From Serratia proteamaculans (lineage in GTDB: Bacteria > Pseudomonadota > Gammaproteobacteria > Enterobacterales > Enterobacteriaceae), in NCBI RefSeq assembly GCF_008830365.1, contig NZ_WBKI01000008.1, positions 1 to 64,000 of the forward strand: 64,000 nt of DNA. Reading direction: 5' to 3'. Below the pieces are notes generated by a model. That model had not been told where the DNA came from, did no database searches, and saw only the letters and a list, made by a program, of their open reading frames with translations. How positions within the stretch are numbered: the first letter of the stretch is position 1; the number at the start of each line of letters is the position of its first letter. A program made the position numbers and the translations under genes. Below are positions 10,544 through 21,941 of this stretch, in pieces.

Positions 10544-12052
10544 ATGGCGCCATCATCTCTTCTGGCAGAACGGATTTCCCGCCTCAGCAACGCGCTGGAG
10601 AGCGGTCTTTATGAACGACAGGATGCCATTCGCCTGTGTTTGCTGGCAGCGCTCAGCGGTGAAAGCGTGTTTCTGCTTGGCCCACCGGGCATCGCCAAAA
10701 GCCTGATTGCGCGCCGGTTAAAATTCGCCTTTCGCAGCGCGCGTTCATTTGAATACCTGATGACGCGTTTCTCAACCCCGGAAGAAGTCTTCGGCCCCTT
10801 GTCGATCCAGGCGTTAAAAGACGAAGGCCGCTATCAACGTCTGACCGCCGGCTACCTGCCCGAGGCGGAAATCGTATTTTTGGATGAGATCTGGAAGGCC
10901 GGCCCGGCGATCCTCAATACCCTGCTGACGGCGATCAACGAACGCCGTTTCCGCAACGGTAATACGGAAGAACCGATCCCGCTGCGGCTGCTGGTCACCG
11001 CCTCCAACGAACTGCCGGATGCCGACAGCAGCCTGGAAGCCCTTTACGATCGCATGCTAATACGCCTGTGGTTGGACAAAGTGCAGGACAAACAGAATTT
11101 CCGCTCACTGCTAGTCAGTCGCCAGAACGAGAATGAAAACCCGGTGCCTGAAGCACTGAGTATCAGTGATGAGGAATACCACCAGTGGCAACCGCAGATC
11201 GACAAAATCAAGCTGCCCGAGACTTGCTTTGAGCTGATATTCCAACTGCGCCAGCGTCTGGATGCGTTGGATAATGCCCCTTACGTCTCCGACCGTCGCT
11301 GGAAAAAGGCGCTGCGGTTGTTGCAGGCCTGCGCCTTCTTCAGCGGTCGCGACGCCGTGGCGCCGATCGATTTATTGCTGCTGAAAGACTGCCTTTGGCA
11401 CGACCTCACCTCACTGAAGCTATTGCAACAGCAAGTAGAACAATTGCTGAACGAATCGGCTTATCAACAGCAATCGCTGCTGATCCAACTGCAACAGATC
11501 CATACCCGTTGGCTGCAGCATCAACAGCAGCAGAGCGACAGTCAGGCGATCGCCCTGGTGAAAAAGGGCGGCATGTTCAGCAGAAAACCTCAGTTTGCCC
11601 TGGCAACGCCGCTCGGCACCGGTACCCTGACCCTGTTGCTGCAAAAACCGCTGCAACTGCATGATATCCAAGTCAACCATCTGAGTATTGAAAACAGCGC
11701 GCTGGAAAACTGGCTGCAAAAAGGCGGCGACGTGCGCGCCAAACTGAACGGTATCGGCTTTGCCCAGCAGATCGATCTGGAAGTGGACGAGCAACTGCAT
11801 CTGACGGTGCTGGACGTTAGCCGTCAACCTGCACTGCTGGCACTGCCCGGCAAACAGACCGGCGGCACGCCGCAGGCGATGCTGGATGAAATGGATCAGT
11901 TGGCGCAGCGCCTGGCGGAACAGCGCCGGTTGTTCAGTCAGCACCAACCCTGTCTGTTTACCCCCGCCGTCAGGCTGGCAAAAATTGAGGCCAGCCTGTT
12001 GCAGGTGGCGGAACAAATCAAACAGCAGCACCAGCAAATGCGCGGCCAGTAA
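10544..12052 (+). CDS. ravA: MoxR-family AAA+ ATPase RavA
   Basis: 502 residues from the ATG at 10544, which gives the family length and N-terminus (E. coli 498); the frame is open 21 codons further up but those residues do not look like the family. Walker A is GPPGIAKS (46-53), Walker [10 protein letters not shown], sensor 1 VTASNELP. A discontinuous C-terminal LARA domain follows, rich in Gln. In E. coli RavA binds lysine decarboxylase LdcI and respiratory complexes, with ViaA as partner. The ribosome-binding site is weak. viaA starts 2 bases after its stop. Confidence 0.93.
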   Translation: MAPSSLLAERISRLSNALESGLYERQDAIRLCLLAALSGESVFLLGPPGIAKSLIARRLKFAFRSARSFEYLMTRFSTPEEVFGPLSIQALKDEGRYQRLTAGYLPEAEIVFLDEIWKAGPAILNTLLTAINERRFRNGNTEEPIPLRLLVTASNELPDADSSLEALYDRMLIRLWLDKVQDKQNFRSLLVSRQNENENPVPEALSISDEEYHQWQPQIDKIKLPETCFELIFQLRQRLDALDNAPYVSDRRWKKALRLLQACAFFSGRDAVAPIDLLLLKDCLWHDLTSLKLLQQQVEQLLNESAYQQQSLLIQLQQIHTRWLQHQQQQSDSQAIALVKKGGMFSRKPQFALATPLGTGTLTLLLQKPLQLHDIQVNHLSIENSALENWLQKGGDVRAKLNGIGFAQQIDLEVDEQLHLTVLDVSRQPALLALPGKQTGGTPQAMLDEMDQLAQRLAEQRRLFSQHQPCLFTPAVRLAKIEASLLQVAEQIKQQHQQMRGQ

Positions 12053-12054
12053 GT

Positions 12055-13518
12055 ATGCTCAGCCTGGAAACGCTCGATCTGCTGCTGGCGATCACCGAAG
12101 GTGAGCTGATCGAGGAGATGATCATCGGCATGCTGGCGGCACCGCAGCTGTCGATTTTCTTCAAAAAGTTTCCGGCGATCCGCCGGGCGCTGGATCGCGA
12201 CCTGCCGCGCTGGAAGCTGCAACTGAAAGAACGTCTCCACGAAGCCATGGTGCCGCCCGCGCTGGCGCAGGAGTTTTATCGCTATCAACAGTGCCAACTG
12301 GAGAACAACACCCAGTTCTTCCATAACCTTAACGACACTCTGGATTTGCTGCGCCAACTGGTTTCCCCCTTTTATGAGCAGGCCCGCTCGCTGGTGGATG
12401 CCGCCGATCTGCCCAACCATCCGCTGGACGACAGCTTCCAAACTCTTTTCCTGCAGCGCTGGCGCATCAGCCTGACGCTACAGGCCACCATGATGCATCA
12501 CCAGCTATTGGAACAGGAACGCGAACAGCTATTGGCGGAGCTGCAGGAGCGTCTGGCGCTAAGTGGTGCTCTGGAGCCGCTGCTGTCGGAAAACGACACC
12601 GCAGCCGGGCGACTGTGGGATATGAGTAAAGGCCACTTGCAACGGGGTGACTATCAAAGGCTGGTGGAATACGGCAACTTCTTGCAGCAGCAGCCTGAAC
12701 TGAAAAAACTGGCGCAGCAGCTTGGGCGCAGCTATCAGGCCAAGGCGGTACAACAGCAGGACGCATTGCCCGAGCCGTACCGCGTGATGGTGCAGGTACC
12801 AGCCACGCTGCCGGAAGAGGTCAGCGGCATTCACCAGAGCGACGATATTCTGCGCCTGCTGCCACCCGAGTTGGTCACGCTGGGCATTGAAGAGTTGGAG
12901 TTTGAGTTTTATCGCCGCCTGCTGGAAAAACAGCTGTTGAGCTATCGCCTGCAGGGCGATGTTTGGCAGGAACAGGTTCTGATCCGCCAGGTCACCCATC
13001 AGCAGCAGGATCAGCAACCGCGCGGGCCGTTTATCGTCTGTGTGGATACCTCAGGTTCGATGGGCGGTTTCAACGAACAGTGCGCCAAAGCGTTCTGTCT
13101 GGCACTGTTACGCATCGCGCTGGCGGATAACCGCCGTTGCTACATAATGTTGTTCGCCAACCAGATCGTGCATTACGAACTCACTGCCGCCAGTGGTATT
13201 GAGCAGGCGGTGCGTTTTCTCGGCCAGCACTTCCGCGGCGGTACCGATCTGGCGGCTTGCCTGAACGCCACCGTTAGCAAAATGACGGAAAGCGGCTGGT
13301 TCGACGCTGACGCGGTGATCATTTCTGACTTTATTGCCCAGCGTTTACCGGAAGAGATAATAAAGAAGGTCAAACAACAGCAGCAAAGCCACCAGCAACG
13401 CTTTCACGCGGTGGCGATGTCCAACTACGGCAAGCCCGGCATCATGCGCATCTTCGATCATATCTGGCGCTTTGATACCGGGTTAAAAAGCCGTTTAATG
13501 CGCCGCTGGCGGCGCTGA
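12055..13518 (+). CDS. viaA: VWA-domain protein ViaA, partner of RavA
   Basis: 487 residues. The C-terminal von Willebrand A domain begins around residue 323, with the metal-ion-dependent adhesion site DTSGS (Asp331, Ser333, Ser335) and further motif residues GGTDL and ISDF. The N-terminal half is helical and Gln-rich. In E. coli ViaA stimulates RavA ATPase and links the pair to lipids and respiratory complexes. It is coupled to ravA by a 2-base gap and converges with asnA 3 bases after its stop. Confidence 0.93.
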   Translation: MLSLETLDLLLAITEGELIEEMIIGMLAAPQLSIFFKKFPAIRRALDRDLPRWKLQLKERLHEAMVPPALAQEFYRYQQCQLENNTQFFHNLNDTLDLLRQLVSPFYEQARSLVDAADLPNHPLDDSFQTLFLQRWRISLTLQATMMHHQLLEQEREQLLAELQERLALSGALEPLLSENDTAAGRLWDMSKGHLQRGDYQRLVEYGNFLQQQPELKKLAQQLGRSYQAKAVQQQDALPEPYRVMVQVPATLPEEVSGIHQSDDILRLLPPELVTLGIEELEFEFYRRLLEKQLLSYRLQGDVWQEQVLIRQVTHQQQDQQPRGPFIVCVDTSGSMGGFNEQCAKAFCLALLRIALADNRRCYIMLFANQIVHYELTAASGIEQAVRFLGQHFRGGTDLAACLNATVSKMTESGWFDADAVIISDFIAQRLPEEIIKKVKQQQQSHQQRFHAVAMSNYGKPGIMRIFDHIWRFDTGLKSRLMRRWRR

Positions 13519-13521
13519 GTA

Positions 13522-14514
13522 TTACAGCAGGCCGTCGACCGCTTCACGCACCTGCGGAGACCACACGCCACACTGTACCTGCCCAATGTGCGACAGTTGT
13601 AGCAACAGCATCACCAGGCGCGACTGACCGATACCGCCACCGATGGTTTGTGGCATATCGCCACGCAGCAGAGACTGATGCCATTCCAGCGTCAAACGAT
13701 CTTCATCCCCGGTTTGCGACAACTGGCGTTTCAGCGCGCTGGCGTCAACGCGGATCCCCATAGAAGAAAGTTCGAAGGCATCCTGCAGCACCGGGTTCCA
13801 TACCAGGATATCGCCGTTCAGGCCGGCCAGCCCTGCTGCTGCTGGGGTGGTCCAGTCATCATAATCCGGTGCACGTACGTCGTGTGATTTGCCATGCGAC
13901 AGCTTGCCACCAATCCCCATCAGGAATACCGCACCCAGCTCTTTGGTAATTGCCCGCTCACGGCCTTTGGCATCCAACTCCGGGTAGCGTTGCAGCAGGG
14001 TTTCGCTGTGAACAAAATGGATTTGCTCCGGCAGGAACGGCGTTAAGCCGTATTCGCGACTCACTTCACCCTCGGTTGCTTTAATTGCCGCATAAATGCT
14101 GCGCACGGTGCTTTCCAGGTAATCCTGACTGCGTTCGCCATCGCCCATCACCCGCTCCCAGTCCCATTGATCAACGTAGACCGAATGGATCGCGCTAAGA
14201 CGATCTTCGTCCGGGCGCAGGGCTTTCATATGGGTATACAAGCCTTCACCGGCGCCGAAGTCATAGCTGCCCAATGTTTTGCGTTTCCATTTGGCCAGCG
14301 AGTGCACCACTTCAAAGGTGGCATCCGGCAGGGTTTTCACCTTGACCTGCACCGCTTTCTCACTGCCAGACAGGTTGTCCTGGGTACCGTCACCCAGACG
14401 ACTGAGGATCGGCGCCTGCACTTCGATCAGGCCAAGCTGTTGTTCCAACTGGCGGGAGAAGAAGGATTTAACCAGGCTGATTTGTTGTTGTTTTTGAATA
14501 AACTGTTTTTTCAT
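13522..14514 (-). CDS. asnA: Aspartate--ammonia ligase (asparagine synthetase A)
   Basis: 330 residues from the ATG at 14514, equal to E. coli AsnA; the 19 upstream in-frame codons are not family-like. It makes L-asparagine from aspartate, ammonia and ATP, and has a class II aminoacyl-tRNA synthetase fold. Visible landmarks are [41 protein letters not shown] and the ATP motif [15 protein letters not shown]. It is divergent from its regulator asnC across 155 bases, where AsnC is expected to bind. Confidence 0.95.
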   Translation of the reverse strand: MKKQFIQKQQQISLVKSFFSRQLEQQLGLIEVQAPILSRLGDGTQDNLSGSEKAVQVKVKTLPDATFEVVHSLAKWKRKTLGSYDFGAGEGLYTHMKALRPDEDRLSAIHSVYVDQWDWERVMGDGERSQDYLESTVRSIYAAIKATEGEVSREYGLTPFLPEQIHFVHSETLLQRYPELDAKGRERAITKELGAVFLMGIGGKLSHGKSHDVRAPDYDDWTTPAAAGLAGLNGDILVWNPVLQDAFELSSMGIRVDASALKRQLSQTGDEDRLTLEWHQSLLRGDMPQTIGGGIGQSRLVMLLLQLSHIGQVQCGVWSPQVREAVDGLL

Positions 14515-14669
14515 TGCCGTATCTCTTATAAACCTGTTTCTGTTGCCAACGATTAAGCAACAGAACGGCACTACAATTCAATATCCGCTAATCAATATTG
14601 CCTTTTCACTTTTAATCGTTCATTTTGATGCGGTAATAATTCAACAATCAGCAATTAGTGGGGGATTAA

Positions 14670-15131
14670 ATGGCTGAAAATTATCAGATCGATAATCTCG
14701 ATCGCGGCATCCTTAACGCCTTGATGGAGAATGCACGCACACCTTATGCCGAACTGGCGAAAAACTTTGCCGTCAGTCCCGGCACCATTCATGTGCGGGT
14801 AGAGAAGATGAAGCAGGCCGGTATCATCACCGGTGCGCGGGTCGACGTGAACCCCAAACGCCTGGGTTACGACGTCTGTTGTTTTATCGGCATTATATTA
14901 AAGAGTGCTAAAGACTATCCCTCCGCGCTGAAAAAGCTCGAAAGCCTGGAGGAAGTGGTCGAGGCCTATTACACCACCGGCCACTACAGCGTGTTTATCA
15001 AGGTGATGTGCCGCTCGATAGATGCGTTACAACAAGTACTTATCAACAAGATCCAGACGATTGACGAGATCCAGTCTACTGAAACCCTGATCTCGCTGCA
15101 GAACCCCATCATGCGTACCATCACTCCCTAG
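14670..15131 (+). CDS. asnC: Lrp/AsnC-family regulator AsnC
   Basis: 153 residues. An N-terminal helix-turn-helix (residues about 8-60; LDRGILNALMENARTPYAEL, then SPGTIHVRVEKM) is followed by the RAM ligand-binding domain with the typical VVEAYYTTGHYSVFIKVMC strand-turn. In E. coli it senses asparagine, activates asnA and autoregulates. It reads toward mioC and oriC, so its transcription may affect initiation. Confidence 0.94.
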   Translation: MAENYQIDNLDRGILNALMENARTPYAELAKNFAVSPGTIHVRVEKMKQAGIITGARVDVNPKRLGYDVCCFIGIILKSAKDYPSALKKLESLEEVVEAYYTTGHYSVFIKVMCRSIDALQQVLINKIQTIDEIQSTETLISLQNPIMRTITP

Positions 15132-15153
15132 CCAACTAATTACTATACCCATA

Positions 15154-15162
15154 TTATCCACA
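15154..15162 (+). promoter_or_regulatory. DnaA box in the mioC promoter region
   Basis: A perfect consensus DnaA box TTATCCACA lies 66 bases before the mioC start. E. coli has a DnaA box overlapping the mioC promoter that lets DnaA repress mioC transcription toward oriC; the same arrangement is conserved here. Confidence 0.8.
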
Positions 15163-15228
15163 GGTAGATCCCAGCCGATTCACAGCGTACAATGCTGCCA
15201 CTTTGAGAAGGCTGGGATCATTCATTTC

Positions 15229-15669
15229 ATGGCAGACATTACTCTGATCAGTGGCAGTACGCTTGGCAGTGCCGAGTACGTAGCCGAGCACTTGGCTGAA
15301 AAGCTGGAAACAGCAGGCTTTACGACCGAGACCCTGCATGGCCCTGAATTGGATGAATTGACCCTGTCCGGACGCTGGCTGGTGGTGTCTTCTACCCACG
15401 GTGCCGGCGATTTACCGGATAACCTGCAACCTCTACTGGAACAAATAGAAGAACAGCTTCCTGATTTATCTCAGGTGCAGTTTGGTGCAGTCGGTTTAGG
15501 CAGCTCTGAATACGATACGTTCTGTGGTGCGATCCAACGGATCGACGATCTTCTGATTGCTCGTGGAGCGAAAAGGATCGGCGATCGGCTCGAGATCGAC
15601 GTGACTGAACACGAAATTCCTGAGGATCCGGCAGAGGAATGGGTGAAAAATTGGATTAATTTACTCTAA
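15229..15669 (+). CDS. mioC: FMN-binding flavodoxin-like protein MioC
   Basis: 146 residues, single flavodoxin domain. The phosphate loop SGSTLGSAEYVAE near the N-terminus and the FMN-contacting loops SSTHGAGDLPDN and GLGSSEYDTFCGA are present. In E. coli MioC is an electron carrier needed for biotin synthase activity. It reads into oriC, and no terminator is visible between its stop and the first DnaA box. Confidence 0.94.
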   Translation: MADITLISGSTLGSAEYVAEHLAEKLETAGFTTETLHGPELDELTLSGRWLVVSSTHGAGDLPDNLQPLLEQIEEQLPDLSQVQFGAVGLGSSEYDTFCGAIQRIDDLLIARGAKRIGDRLEIDVTEHEIPEDPAEEWVKNWINLL

Positions 15670-15694
15670 TTTGTTCAAAGATCACCCGAACGAT

Positions 15695-15703
15695 TGTGGA
15701 TAA
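15695..15703 (-). promoter_or_regulatory. DnaA box R4
   Basis: TGTGGATAA on the plus strand, i.e. perfect TTATCCACA on the minus strand. Outermost high-affinity box on the mioC side. Confidence 0.9.
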
Positions 15704-15733
15704 CTATGCTTAAAAGCAGGGTAAAAGCAGTAG

Positions 15734-15742
15734 TTATCCCAA
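15734..15742 (+). promoter_or_regulatory. DnaA box R3-like (divergent)
   Basis: TTATCCCAA, seven of nine matches to the consensus, at the position of E. coli R3 (TTATCCAAA). Expected to be a low-affinity site. Confidence 0.7.
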
Positions 15743-15768
15743 TAACAACCTTAGGTCGCTTTTTGTCC

Positions 15769-15777
15769 TGTGTATAA
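15769..15777 (-). promoter_or_regulatory. DnaA box R2
   Basis: TGTGTATAA on the plus strand, i.e. TTATACACA, identical to E. coli R2. Confidence 0.88.
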
Positions 15778-15819
15778 CATGCCATTTAGATCCCAGCTTA
15801 TAAGCCATAGGATCACCGA

Positions 15820-15828
15820 TCATTCACA
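15820..15828 (+). promoter_or_regulatory. DnaA box M (R5)
   Basis: TCATTCACA, identical to the E. coli M box and embedded in the same GATCACCGATCATTCACAG context. Confidence 0.8.
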
Positions 15829-15874
15829 GCTAACGATCCTCCTTAATTAGCTGATCTCAATCGCGAATAATCAC

Positions 15875-15883
15875 TTATCCACA
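15875..15883 (+). promoter_or_regulatory. DnaA box R1
   Basis: Perfect TTATCCACA, the box nearest the unwinding element, 13 bases before the first 13-mer and oriented opposite to R4 as in E. coli. Confidence 0.92.
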
Positions 15884-15896
15884 GAAGATCGCGATC

Positions 15897-15938
15897 CTAA
15901 TAAGAGATCTAATAAAGAGATCTTTAAATAAAAAGATC
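15897..15938 (-). other. DNA unwinding element: three 13-mers
   Basis: On the minus strand: GATCTTTTTATTT (15926-15938, left), GATCTCTTTATTA (15910-15922, middle) and GATCTCTTATTAG (15897-15909, right). All begin with GATCT and follow the E. coli consensus; the middle and right copies are directly adjoining. A further AT-rich stretch continues to about 15953. Confidence 0.93.
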
Positions 15939-15968
15939 TTCTTTTAATTACTCAAGGATCCTGACCAC

Positions 15969-15997
15969 TTGGTCGATCGACTAAACTTGAGTAGAAT
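15969..15997 (+). promoter_or_regulatory. mnmG (gidA) promoter
   Basis: TTGGTC (15969-15974), a 17-base spacer, and TAGAAT (15992-15997), about 55 bases before mnmG. Transcription from the equivalent E. coli gidA promoter next to oriC helps duplex opening. A GATC lies in the spacer, so it may be sequestered after initiation. Confidence 0.7.
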
Positions 15998-16051
15998 CCT
16001 CCATCCCAGGGCAATACAACGATCGTTCGCAATACGACGAGGTGCAGTTCC

Positions 16052-17941
16052 ATGTTTTATCCAGAGCAATTTGACGTCATCATCATCGGTGGTGGCCATG
16101 CCGGTACCGAAGCCGCTATGGCTGCGGCACGTATGGGACGTCAGACTTTATTACTGACTCACAATATCGATACCCTGGGGCAAATGTCTTGCAACCCGGC
16201 GATTGGCGGTATTGGTAAAGGGCATCTGGTTAAGGAAATTGATGCACTTGGCGGGCTGATGGCCACGGCGATCGATCATGCCGGCATCCAGTTTAGGATA
16301 CTAAACGCCAGCAAAGGCCCTGCGGTACGAGCCACCCGAGCTCAGGCTGACCGAGTGCTGTATCGCCAAGCGGTACGTACTGCTCTGGAGAACCAGCCAA
16401 ATCTGATGATCTTCCAGCAGCCCGTCGAAGATCTGATTGTGGAAAACGATCGCGTTGTCGGTGCCGTTACCCAAATGGGACTGAAATTCCGCGCCAAGGC
16501 GGTCGTGCTGACCGTAGGCACCTTCCTGGACGGCAAGATCCACATCGGCCTGGAAAATTACAGCGGTGGCCGTGCCGGGGATCCTCCGTCGATCTCGCTT
16601 TCACAGCGACTGCGTGAATTGCCTTTGCGGGTTAACCGTCTGAAAACCGGTACGCCACCGCGTATCGATGCACGCACCATTGATTTCAGCGTACTGGCAC
16701 CGCAACACGGTGACACACCGATCCCGGTATTTTCGTTCATGGGCAACGCCGGGCAACACCCGGAACAAATGGCGTGCTACATCACCTACACCAACGAAAA
16801 AACCCATGACGTGATCCGTAATAACCTCGATCGCAGCCCGATGTACGCCGGGATCATCGAAGGGATCGGACCACGCTACTGCCCGTCGATCGAAGACAAG
16901 GTGATGCGCTTTGCCGATCGTAACGCACACCAGATCTTCCTCGAGCCGGAAGGCCTGACCAGCAATGAAATTTATCCAAACGGCATCTCCACCAGTCTAC
17001 CGTTTGACGTACAGATGCAGATCGTTCATTCGATGGAAGGGATGCAGAACGCCCGAATCATTCGACCTGGTTATGCCATCGAATACGATTTCTTCGATCC
17101 CCGTGATTTGAAGCCGACGCTGGAAAGCAAATTTATCCAGGGCCTGTTCTTCGCTGGCCAGATCAACGGCACCACCGGTTACGAAGAGGCAGCTGCACAA
17201 GGCCTGTTGGCCGGTCTGAATGCTGGACGTTACGCCAACGAAGACGAAGGCTGGTCGCCACGTCGCGATCAGGCTTATCTGGGTGTGTTGGTGGACGACC
17301 TCAGCACCTTGGGCACCAAAGAGCCGTACCGCATGTTCACTTCACGCGCCGAATACCGCCTGATGCTGCGTGAAGACAATGCCGATCTGCGTCTGACGGA
17401 AAAAGGCCGCGAACTGGGTCTGGTGGACGATGCCCGTTGGGCACGCTTTAGCGAAAAGCTGGAGCGCATCGAACAGGAACGCCAGCGCCTGCGTGATATC
17501 TGGATGCACCCGCACGCCGAGAACGTCGAGCAGGTGAACGCGCTGCTGAAAGCACCACTGTCGCGCGAGGCCAACGGTGAAGAACTGCTGCGCCGTCCGG
17601 AAGTGGATTACACCCAATTGACCTCCGTTGCGGCATTTGCTCCGCCACTGGCCGATACCCAGGCCGCCGAGCAGGTTGAGATTCAGGTGAAATACGAAGG
17701 CTACATTGTTCGTCAGCAGGAAGAGATCGAAAAACAGCAGCGCAATGAGAACACCGTGCTGCCGCTGGATCTCGATTACCAACAGGTTTCTGGTCTGTCG
17801 AATGAAGTGATCGCCAAGTTGAATGATCATAAACCAAACTCGATCGGCCAGGCTTCACGCATCTCCGGCATCACGCCGGCGGCGATCTCCATTTTGCTGA
17901 TTTGGCTGAAAAAACAGGGGCTGCTGCGCCGCAGCGCATAA
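16052..17941 (+). CDS. mnmG: tRNA uridine-5-carboxymethylaminomethyl modification enzyme, FAD subunit MnmG
   Basis: 629 residues, equal to E. coli MnmG (GidA). The N-terminal dinucleotide-binding motif [17 protein letters not shown] (about 13-29) holds [14 protein letters not shown] and [20 protein letters not shown] are family signatures. With MnmE (44824-46188 here) it installs the cmnm5 group on wobble uridine 34. The C-terminal helical domain [15 protein letters not shown] contacts MnmE and tRNA. First gene right of oriC. Confidence 0.97.
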   Translation: MFYPEQFDVIIIGGGHAGTEAAMAAARMGRQTLLLTHNIDTLGQMSCNPAIGGIGKGHLVKEIDALGGLMATAIDHAGIQFRILNASKGPAVRATRAQADRVLYRQAVRTALENQPNLMIFQQPVEDLIVENDRVVGAVTQMGLKFRAKAVVLTVGTFLDGKIHIGLENYSGGRAGDPPSISLSQRLRELPLRVNRLKTGTPPRIDARTIDFSVLAPQHGDTPIPVFSFMGNAGQHPEQMACYITYTNEKTHDVIRNNLDRSPMYAGIIEGIGPRYCPSIEDKVMRFADRNAHQIFLEPEGLTSNEIYPNGISTSLPFDVQMQIVHSMEGMQNARIIRPGYAIEYDFFDPRDLKPTLESKFIQGLFFAGQINGTTGYEEAAAQGLLAGLNAGRYANEDEGWSPRRDQAYLGVLVDDLSTLGTKEPYRMFTSRAEYRLMLREDNADLRLTEKGRELGLVDDARWARFSEKLERIEQERQRLRDIWMHPHAENVEQVNALLKAPLSREANGEELLRRPEVDYTQLTSVAAFAPPLADTQAAEQVEIQVKYEGYIVRQQEEIEKQQRNENTVLPLDLDYQQVSGLSNEVIAKLNDHKPNSIGQASRISGITPAAISILLIWLKKQGLLRRSA

Positions 17942-17956
17942 ATCCCGTTTTTGGGT

Positions 17957-17987
17957 GGCCGTTTGTTGATTTGATGAGCAAACGGCC
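17957..17987 (+). other. Hairpin between mnmG and rsmG
   Basis: Perfect nine-base arms GGCCGTTTG (17957-17965) and CAAACGGCC (17979-17987), loop of 13, in the 136-base gap. Only a short T-rich stretch (CATCTTTTC) follows, so it may be a partial terminator or attenuator. Confidence 0.5.
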
Positions 17988-18077
17988 GCTGACATCTTTT
18001 CGGACCTGAATTATCATGGCCACCTCCTTGGCCAGCCCTACCTGGCTTGCCGTTGCGCGCCAGTTTGAGGACACGTT

Positions 18078-18698
18078 GTGCAGAAAAAATTAGATTCGTT
18101 GCTCAAAGCGGCAGGCATTGCGCTTCCCGATCGGCAAAAACAGCAGTTACTGGGCTATGTTGGCATGCTGGATAAGTGGAACAAGGCGTATAACCTCACT
18201 TCGGTGCGTGATCCACAACAAATGCTGGTGCGCCATATTCTCGACAGCATCGTGGTAAACCCGCATCTGCAGGGCAGCCGTTTTATCGATGTTGGCACTG
18301 GTCCTGGCTTACCAGGCATTCCGCTGGCGATTGTTCGTCCTGATTCCCATTTCACCTTGCTCGACAGCCTGGGCAAGCGCGTGCGCTTCCTGCGACAGGT
18401 TCAGCATGAACTGGGTTTGACCAACGTTGAGCCGGTACAGAGCCGTGTTGAGGCGTTCCCCGCTGAGCCACCGTTCGATGGTGTCATCAGCCGTGCCTTT
18501 GCTTCGCTGCAGGATATGCTTACCTGGTGTCACCATTTGCCGGCAAAAGGGCAGGGGCGTTTCTACGCGCTGAAAGGCGTGCGTCCAGATGAAGAACTGG
18601 CGCAGTTGCCTGAAGGCATCGAACTGGAATCGGTGGTTCGTCTACAGGTACCGGAACTCGAAGGTGAACGTCACCTAGTGGTACTTAAGGCAAACTGA
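18078..18698 (+). CDS. rsmG: 16S rRNA (guanine527-N7)-methyltransferase RsmG
   Basis: 206 residues, GTG start at 18078 with GAGGACAC upstream; this start gives the same N-terminal length as E. coli RsmG (GidB). The S-adenosylmethionine site is [16 protein letters not shown] (about residues 70-85), and VISRAFASL is the family motif IV. It methylates G527 of 16S rRNA; loss gives low-level streptomycin resistance in E. coli. It follows mnmG, as is usual. Confidence 0.95.
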   Translation: MQKKLDSLLKAAGIALPDRQKQQLLGYVGMLDKWNKAYNLTSVRDPQQMLVRHILDSIVVNPHLQGSRFIDVGTGPGLPGIPLAIVRPDSHFTLLDSLGKRVRFLRQVQHELGLTNVEPVQSRVEAFPAEPPFDGVISRAFASLQDMLTWCHHLPAKGQGRFYALKGVRPDEELAQLPEGIELESVVRLQVPELEGERHLVVLKAN

Positions 18699-19338
18699 GT
18701 TTGTTTTTGATCAAGTAAGCGCGAATTAAAATATAGTGGCAATGGTTAAAGTAAGCAGGCTAATCAATAGGTGGTTTTTTTAGTTAATTTACTTTTTATT
18801 AACACAAAAATAGGCGCTAATTGGCGACAATAGGGTAATTGCAGATCGTAATAGTTACGTTAGCAACGATAAGTGAAGGATCCTGCTTTGCTGCTAATGT
18901 TAATTAGCTGTTGGAATACTATCCCCGAAGCTGTCAATAAAAGGTTTTTAGTGGGTATACGGATTGTTTTTGAACAGTTAATTTGTAATATTATGATTTA
19001 TAATATCTTTTTGATCGCCCGATTTGCTAAAGACGCTTTAACCGACCCTGGGCTATAAATCAGTAATAGGTATTATTGTGAGCAACTACACGTTTCTTGC
19101 TGTAACACTGGAATAATCAGACAATTAAATGAGCCCTATTATTCCGACCGTTTTCTTGTGAAAATAGCCTGAAATGGGAGAATTTAAATAATTGTTCACC
19201 TTTTCGCTACTTATCGATTGAATTCGTTGGTATGCCCCGTATAATTTGCTCGTTTTTTGCTGCTTGACTCAGAGCAGTAAAGACCGTTTTATACGTCACT
19301 CAGCATACCCCCTCTGGGGTACGGAGAGAACAAACGTC
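18699..19338 (+). promoter_or_regulatory. 640-base AT-rich gap with the ATP synthase operon promoter
   Basis: No convincing gene is present; short frames here lack ribosome-binding sites and family features. The likely atp promoter is TTGAAT (19218-19223), a 16-base spacer, and a perfect TATAAT (19240-19245), about 95 bases before atpI. The rest (18720-19200) is AT-rich without a strong inverted repeat that I could see. Confidence 0.7.
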
Positions 19339-20564
<1,226 letters not shown>

Positions 20565-20595
20565 TTTTCTTAAAACACTTACACTTTTAAACTGA

Positions 20596-20853
<258 letters not shown>

Positions 20854-20910
20854 GTAGAGAATTTCTCTACACTGAAACCACACTATTAACTTTTAAAGAG
20901 GCATTGTGCT

Positions 20911-21381
20911 GTGAATCTTAACGCAACAATCCTCGGCCAGGCCATCGCGTTCGTTCTGTTTGTCTGGTTCTGCATGAAGTACGTATGGCCGCCGATCATG
21001 GCAGCCATCGAGAAGCGTCAGGGAGAAATTGCTGACGGTCTCGCTTCTGCAGAACGTGCCAAAAAAGATTTGGACTTAGCGCAAGCCAATGCGACCGACC
21101 AGCTGAAAACTGCTAAAGCAGAAGCTCAGGTGATCATCGAGCAAGCAAACAAACGCAAAGCTCAGATCATGGATGAAGCGAAAGCGGAAGCCGAGCAGGA
21201 ACGTAACAAAATCGTGGCGCAGGCTCAGGCTGAGATCGAAGCCGAACGTAAGCGCGCTCGTGAAGAGTTGCGTAAGCAAGTCGCGATGCTGGCAATTGCC
21301 GGCGCCGAGAAGATCATCGAACGTTCCGTGGATGAAGCTGCTAACAGCGACATCGTAGATAAACTGGTCGCTGAACTGTAA
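20911..21381 (+). CDS. atpF: ATP synthase Fo subunit b
   Basis: 156 residues with a GTG start, as in E. coli. One N-terminal membrane helix (about 5-26) is followed by a long charged helix (about 30-140) that dimerises as the peripheral stalk, and the C-terminus [26 protein letters not shown] binds subunit delta. RBS AAAGAGGC precedes the start. Confidence 0.97.
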
Positions 21382-21395
21382 GGAGGGAGGGGCTG

Positions 21396-21929
21396 ATGTC
21401 TGAATTTGTAACTGTAGCTCGCCCCTACGCCAAAGCAGCTTTTGACTTTGCCGTTGAGCATCAAAGCTTGGAGCGCTGGCAGGATATGCTGGCGTTTGCT
21501 GCTGATGTCACTCGCAATGAACAGATTTCTGAACTGCTGGCTGGTGCTGTCGCGCCGGAGACGCTGTCCAGAACGTTCATCGCGGTATGTGGCGAACAAC
21601 TCGACGAACATGGCCAGAACTTTATCCGTGTAATGGCCGAAAATGGACGTTTACTGGTTCTTCCTGCGGTGCTGCAGCAGTTCATCGAACTGCGCGCCTT
21701 GCTGGAATCCACCGTCGAAGTCGACGTGCTCTCTTCGAGCGCACTGAGCGACAAGCAGCAGGCTAATATTGTCGCTGCGATGGAAAAACGTCTGTCACGC
21801 AAAGTTAAGCTGAATTGCAAAATTGACAAGTCTGTACTGGCCGGCGTAATTATCCGTGCTGGCGATATGGTGATTGATGGCAGCGTTCGCGGTCGTCTAG
21901 AACGCCTGGCAGACGTCTTGCAGTCTTAA
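21396..21929 (+). CDS. atpH: ATP synthase F1 subunit delta
   Basis: 177 residues. The N-terminal helical bundle begins [13 protein letters not shown] and the C-terminal [21 protein letters not shown] is the family signature. It connects the b dimer to the top of the alpha3beta3 head. A strong AAGGAGGGAG precedes the start, 14 bases after atpF. Confidence 0.97.
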   Translation: MSEFVTVARPYAKAAFDFAVEHQSLERWQDMLAFAADVTRNEQISELLAGAVAPETLSRTFIAVCGEQLDEHGQNFIRVMAENGRLLVLPAVLQQFIELRALLESTVEVDVLSSSALSDKQQANIVAAMEKRLSRKVKLNCKIDKSVLAGVIIRAGDMVIDGSVRGRLERLADVLQS

Positions 21930-21941
21930 GGGGACTGGAGC

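Larger units (their letters stand above)
15690..15965. other. oriC: Chromosomal replication origin oriC
   Basis: The mioC-mnmG intergenic region holds, left to right, DnaA boxes equivalent to E. coli R4, R3, R2, M (R5) and R1, then three AT-rich 13-mers. About 13 GATC sites fall between 15680 and 15976, allowing Dam methylation and SeqA sequestration. The order of elements is the E. coli oriC read from its R4 end. Because DUE and mnmG lie at the right, strand opening is expected near 15897-15950. IHF and Fis sites could not be placed confidently by eye. Confidence 0.96.

Noticed and set aside
18873-19058. Small plus-strand frame in the rsmG-atpI gap
   Set aside because: No clear ribosome-binding site, AT-rich content and no recognisable feature; best treated as non-coding.
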